The translations under genes and the position numbers were made by a program. Below the pieces are notes generated by a model. That model was not told the origin of the DNA. It saw only the letters and a list, made by a program, of their open reading frames with translations, and did not search any database. A stretch of DNA of 64,000 nucleotides from Croceibacterium mercuriale (GTDB lineage Bacteria; Pseudomonadota; Alphaproteobacteria; Sphingomonadales; Sphingomonadaceae): the NCBI RefSeq assembly GCF_000802385.1, contig NZ_JTDN01000001.1, positions 503,501 to 567,500 of the forward strand, given 5' to 3'. This document shows positions 63,086 to 64,000 of this stretch, piece after piece; the first letter of the stretch is position 1, and the number at the start of each line of letters is the position of its first letter.

Positions 63086-63658
63086 ATGGCCGATACTGCC
63101 CGCCTGACCCAAGTGATCGAGCCCGAAGCCAACGCGCTCGGCTTTGACCTCGTGCGGGTCAAGCTGACGGGCACGGGCGAGGAGCGCACGCTGCAGGTCA
63201 TGGCGGAAGATCCCGCCACCGGGCAGCTGATCGTGGAACAGTGCATGGCCCTGTCGCGCCGCGTATCCGACGCGATCGACACGATCGAGGCGGAAGGCGA
63301 GGAGCTGATCCCCGGCGCCTACCACCTGGAAGTCAGCAGCCCCGGCATCGACCGTCCGCTGACCCGCGTGAAGGACTGGGCGCAATGGGCCGGGCACGAG
63401 GCGAATGTCTCCCTGGTCGAACCGCTGGGCGAGCATCGCAAGCTGCGCGGCAAGCTGCTGGGCATCACCGACGATGTGATCGCGTTCGAGGATCGCAAGG
63501 TTGGCCGGCTGGACGTGCCGCTGGCGCAGGTCCACTCGGCGAAGCTGGTCCTGACGAACGAGCTGATCGCCGCCACCCGCCCGCTCGACATGAGCGGCGC
63601 CGACGAAATCCTGGAAGTTCCCCAAGACATTCCTGAAGAAGAGAAGGCAGACGACTGA
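63086..63658 (+). CDS. rimP: ribosome maturation factor RimP
   Basis: Protein of 190 residues that helps assemble the 30S subunit. The N-terminal domain (LTQVIEPEANALGFDLVRVKL) and the SH3-like C-terminal domain (GHEANVSLVEPLGEHRKLRGKLLGITDD) are complete; YHLEVSSPGIDRPLTR is the family signature. The C-terminal tail is acidic. Its stop shares a base with the nusA start (TGATG), the conserved rimP-nusA order. Confidence 0.95.
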   Translation: MADTARLTQVIEPEANALGFDLVRVKLTGTGEERTLQVMAEDPATGQLIVEQCMALSRRVSDAIDTIEAEGEELIPGAYHLEVSSPGIDRPLTRVKDWAQWAGHEANVSLVEPLGEHRKLRGKLLGITDDVIAFEDRKVGRLDVPLAQVHSAKLVLTNELIAATRPLDMSGADEILEVPQDIPEEEKADD

Positions 63659-64000
63659 TGGCCAGTCCGATTTCCGCCAACAAGGCCGAACTGCTCGCGA
63701 TCGCGAATTCCGTCGCGTCCGAGAAGATGATCGACCGTTCCATCGTCATCGAGGCGATGGAAGAGGCGATCCAGAAGGCCGCGCGGGCGCGCTACGGTGC
63801 GGAGAACGACATCCGCGCCAAGCTCGATCCGCTGACCGGCGACCTGCGCCTCTGGCGCGTGGTCGAGGTGGTCGAGGAGGTCGAAGACTACTTCAAGCAG
63901 GTGAACCTGGAACAGGCTGAAAAGCTGCAGAAGGGTTCGGCCCTGGGCGACTTCATCGTCGATCCGCTGCCGCCGGTCGATCTGGGCCGCATCGACGCCC
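63658..64000 (+). CDS. nusA: transcription termination/antitermination factor NusA (partial)
   Basis: The first 114 codons of NusA, cut by the window end. The N-terminal RNA-polymerase-binding domain is recognisable (ANKAELLAIANSVASEKMID, RSIVIEAMEEAIQKAARARYG, and the acidic stretch VVEVVEEVEDYFKQV). It would bind RNA polymerase and modulate pausing and termination. It starts immediately after rimP with a one-base overlap. Confidence 0.95.
   Translation, partial: MASPISANKAELLAIANSVASEKMIDRSIVIEAMEEAIQKAARARYGAENDIRAKLDPLTGDLRLWRVVEVVEEVEDYFKQVNLEQAEKLQKGSALGDFIVDPLPPVDLGRIDA

Noticed and set aside
1-64000. CRISPR arrays, insertion sequences, prophage or integron
   Set aside because: No direct-repeat array, transposase, integrase or phage structural gene was seen on either strand.

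Overview
The window is a GC-rich, gene-dense bacterial chromosome segment from an alphaproteobacterium, most likely a member of the Sphingomonadales. The evidence is the combination of large TonB-dependent receptors feeding sugar MFS carriers, a single bifunctional Rsh, a MucR/Ros regulator, the F1 inhibitor subunit zeta (DUF1476), a class II DAHP synthase, a CGFS glutaredoxin next to BolA, and a PspF-PspABC system. No phage, insertion sequence, CRISPR array or rRNA was seen. The only RNA gene found is a tRNA-Ser(GGA). Both edges cut genes: an MFS carrier on the left and nusA on the right.

Layout. Positions 1-10.9 kb hold a sugar-type MFS carrier divergent from a Tat-exported DUF5060/DUF4038 glycosidase, then a CPA1 antiporter coupled to a PPK2 polyphosphate kinase, a TonB receptor coupled to a secreted PI-PLC, AMP nucleosidase and a small DUF6491-like protein. 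Positions 11.3-13.7 kb hold a polysaccharide flippase and a GT2 glycosyltransferase. Positions 13.7-20.8 kb form a D-galactose/galactonate island: secreted GH35 beta-galactosidase, a divergent DgoR-like GntR/FCD regulator, then the operon dgoD - SDR - sugar porter. Two related operator-like sites lie in this island. Positions 20.9-29.4 kb form a second catabolic island: a divergent secreted alpha/beta hydrolase, then a tight five-gene operon of TonB receptor - spinster-type MFS - cytochrome P450 - GntR/FCD regulator - lipoprotein alpha/beta hydrolase. The P450 has an abnormal I-helix, and this island is the best candidate for an undescribed catabolic system. Positions 29.4-33.6 kb are sparse: a class II photolyase, a decayed TPR gene and the tRNA.

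From 33.6 to 64 kb the content is mostly housekeeping: zincin, cyclophilin, MerC-type protein, NYN nuclease, rsh, hemF, pdeM, infC (apparent AUA start), miaB, plsC, fur, mucR, rimI-tsaB, a NifU-type protein, an M16 protease, class II DAHP synthase, egtB-egtD, a retropepsin-like protease, grxD-bolA-zeta, leuD - small membrane ORF - DNA glycosylase (apparent CUG start) - leuC, DUF454, sufE, the psp operon with several tandem PspB-like genes, divergent pspF, an exonuclease, rimP and nusA.

How the parts fit. The two catabolic islands share one logic: outer-membrane uptake or secreted hydrolysis, an inner-membrane MFS carrier, cytoplasmic oxidation or dehydration, and local GntR/FCD control. The psp block has a near-perfect sigma-54 promoter facing pspF. 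Many neighbouring genes are joined by 1-4 base stop/start overlaps (ATGA, TGATG, GTGA, CTGA), suggesting widespread translational coupling.
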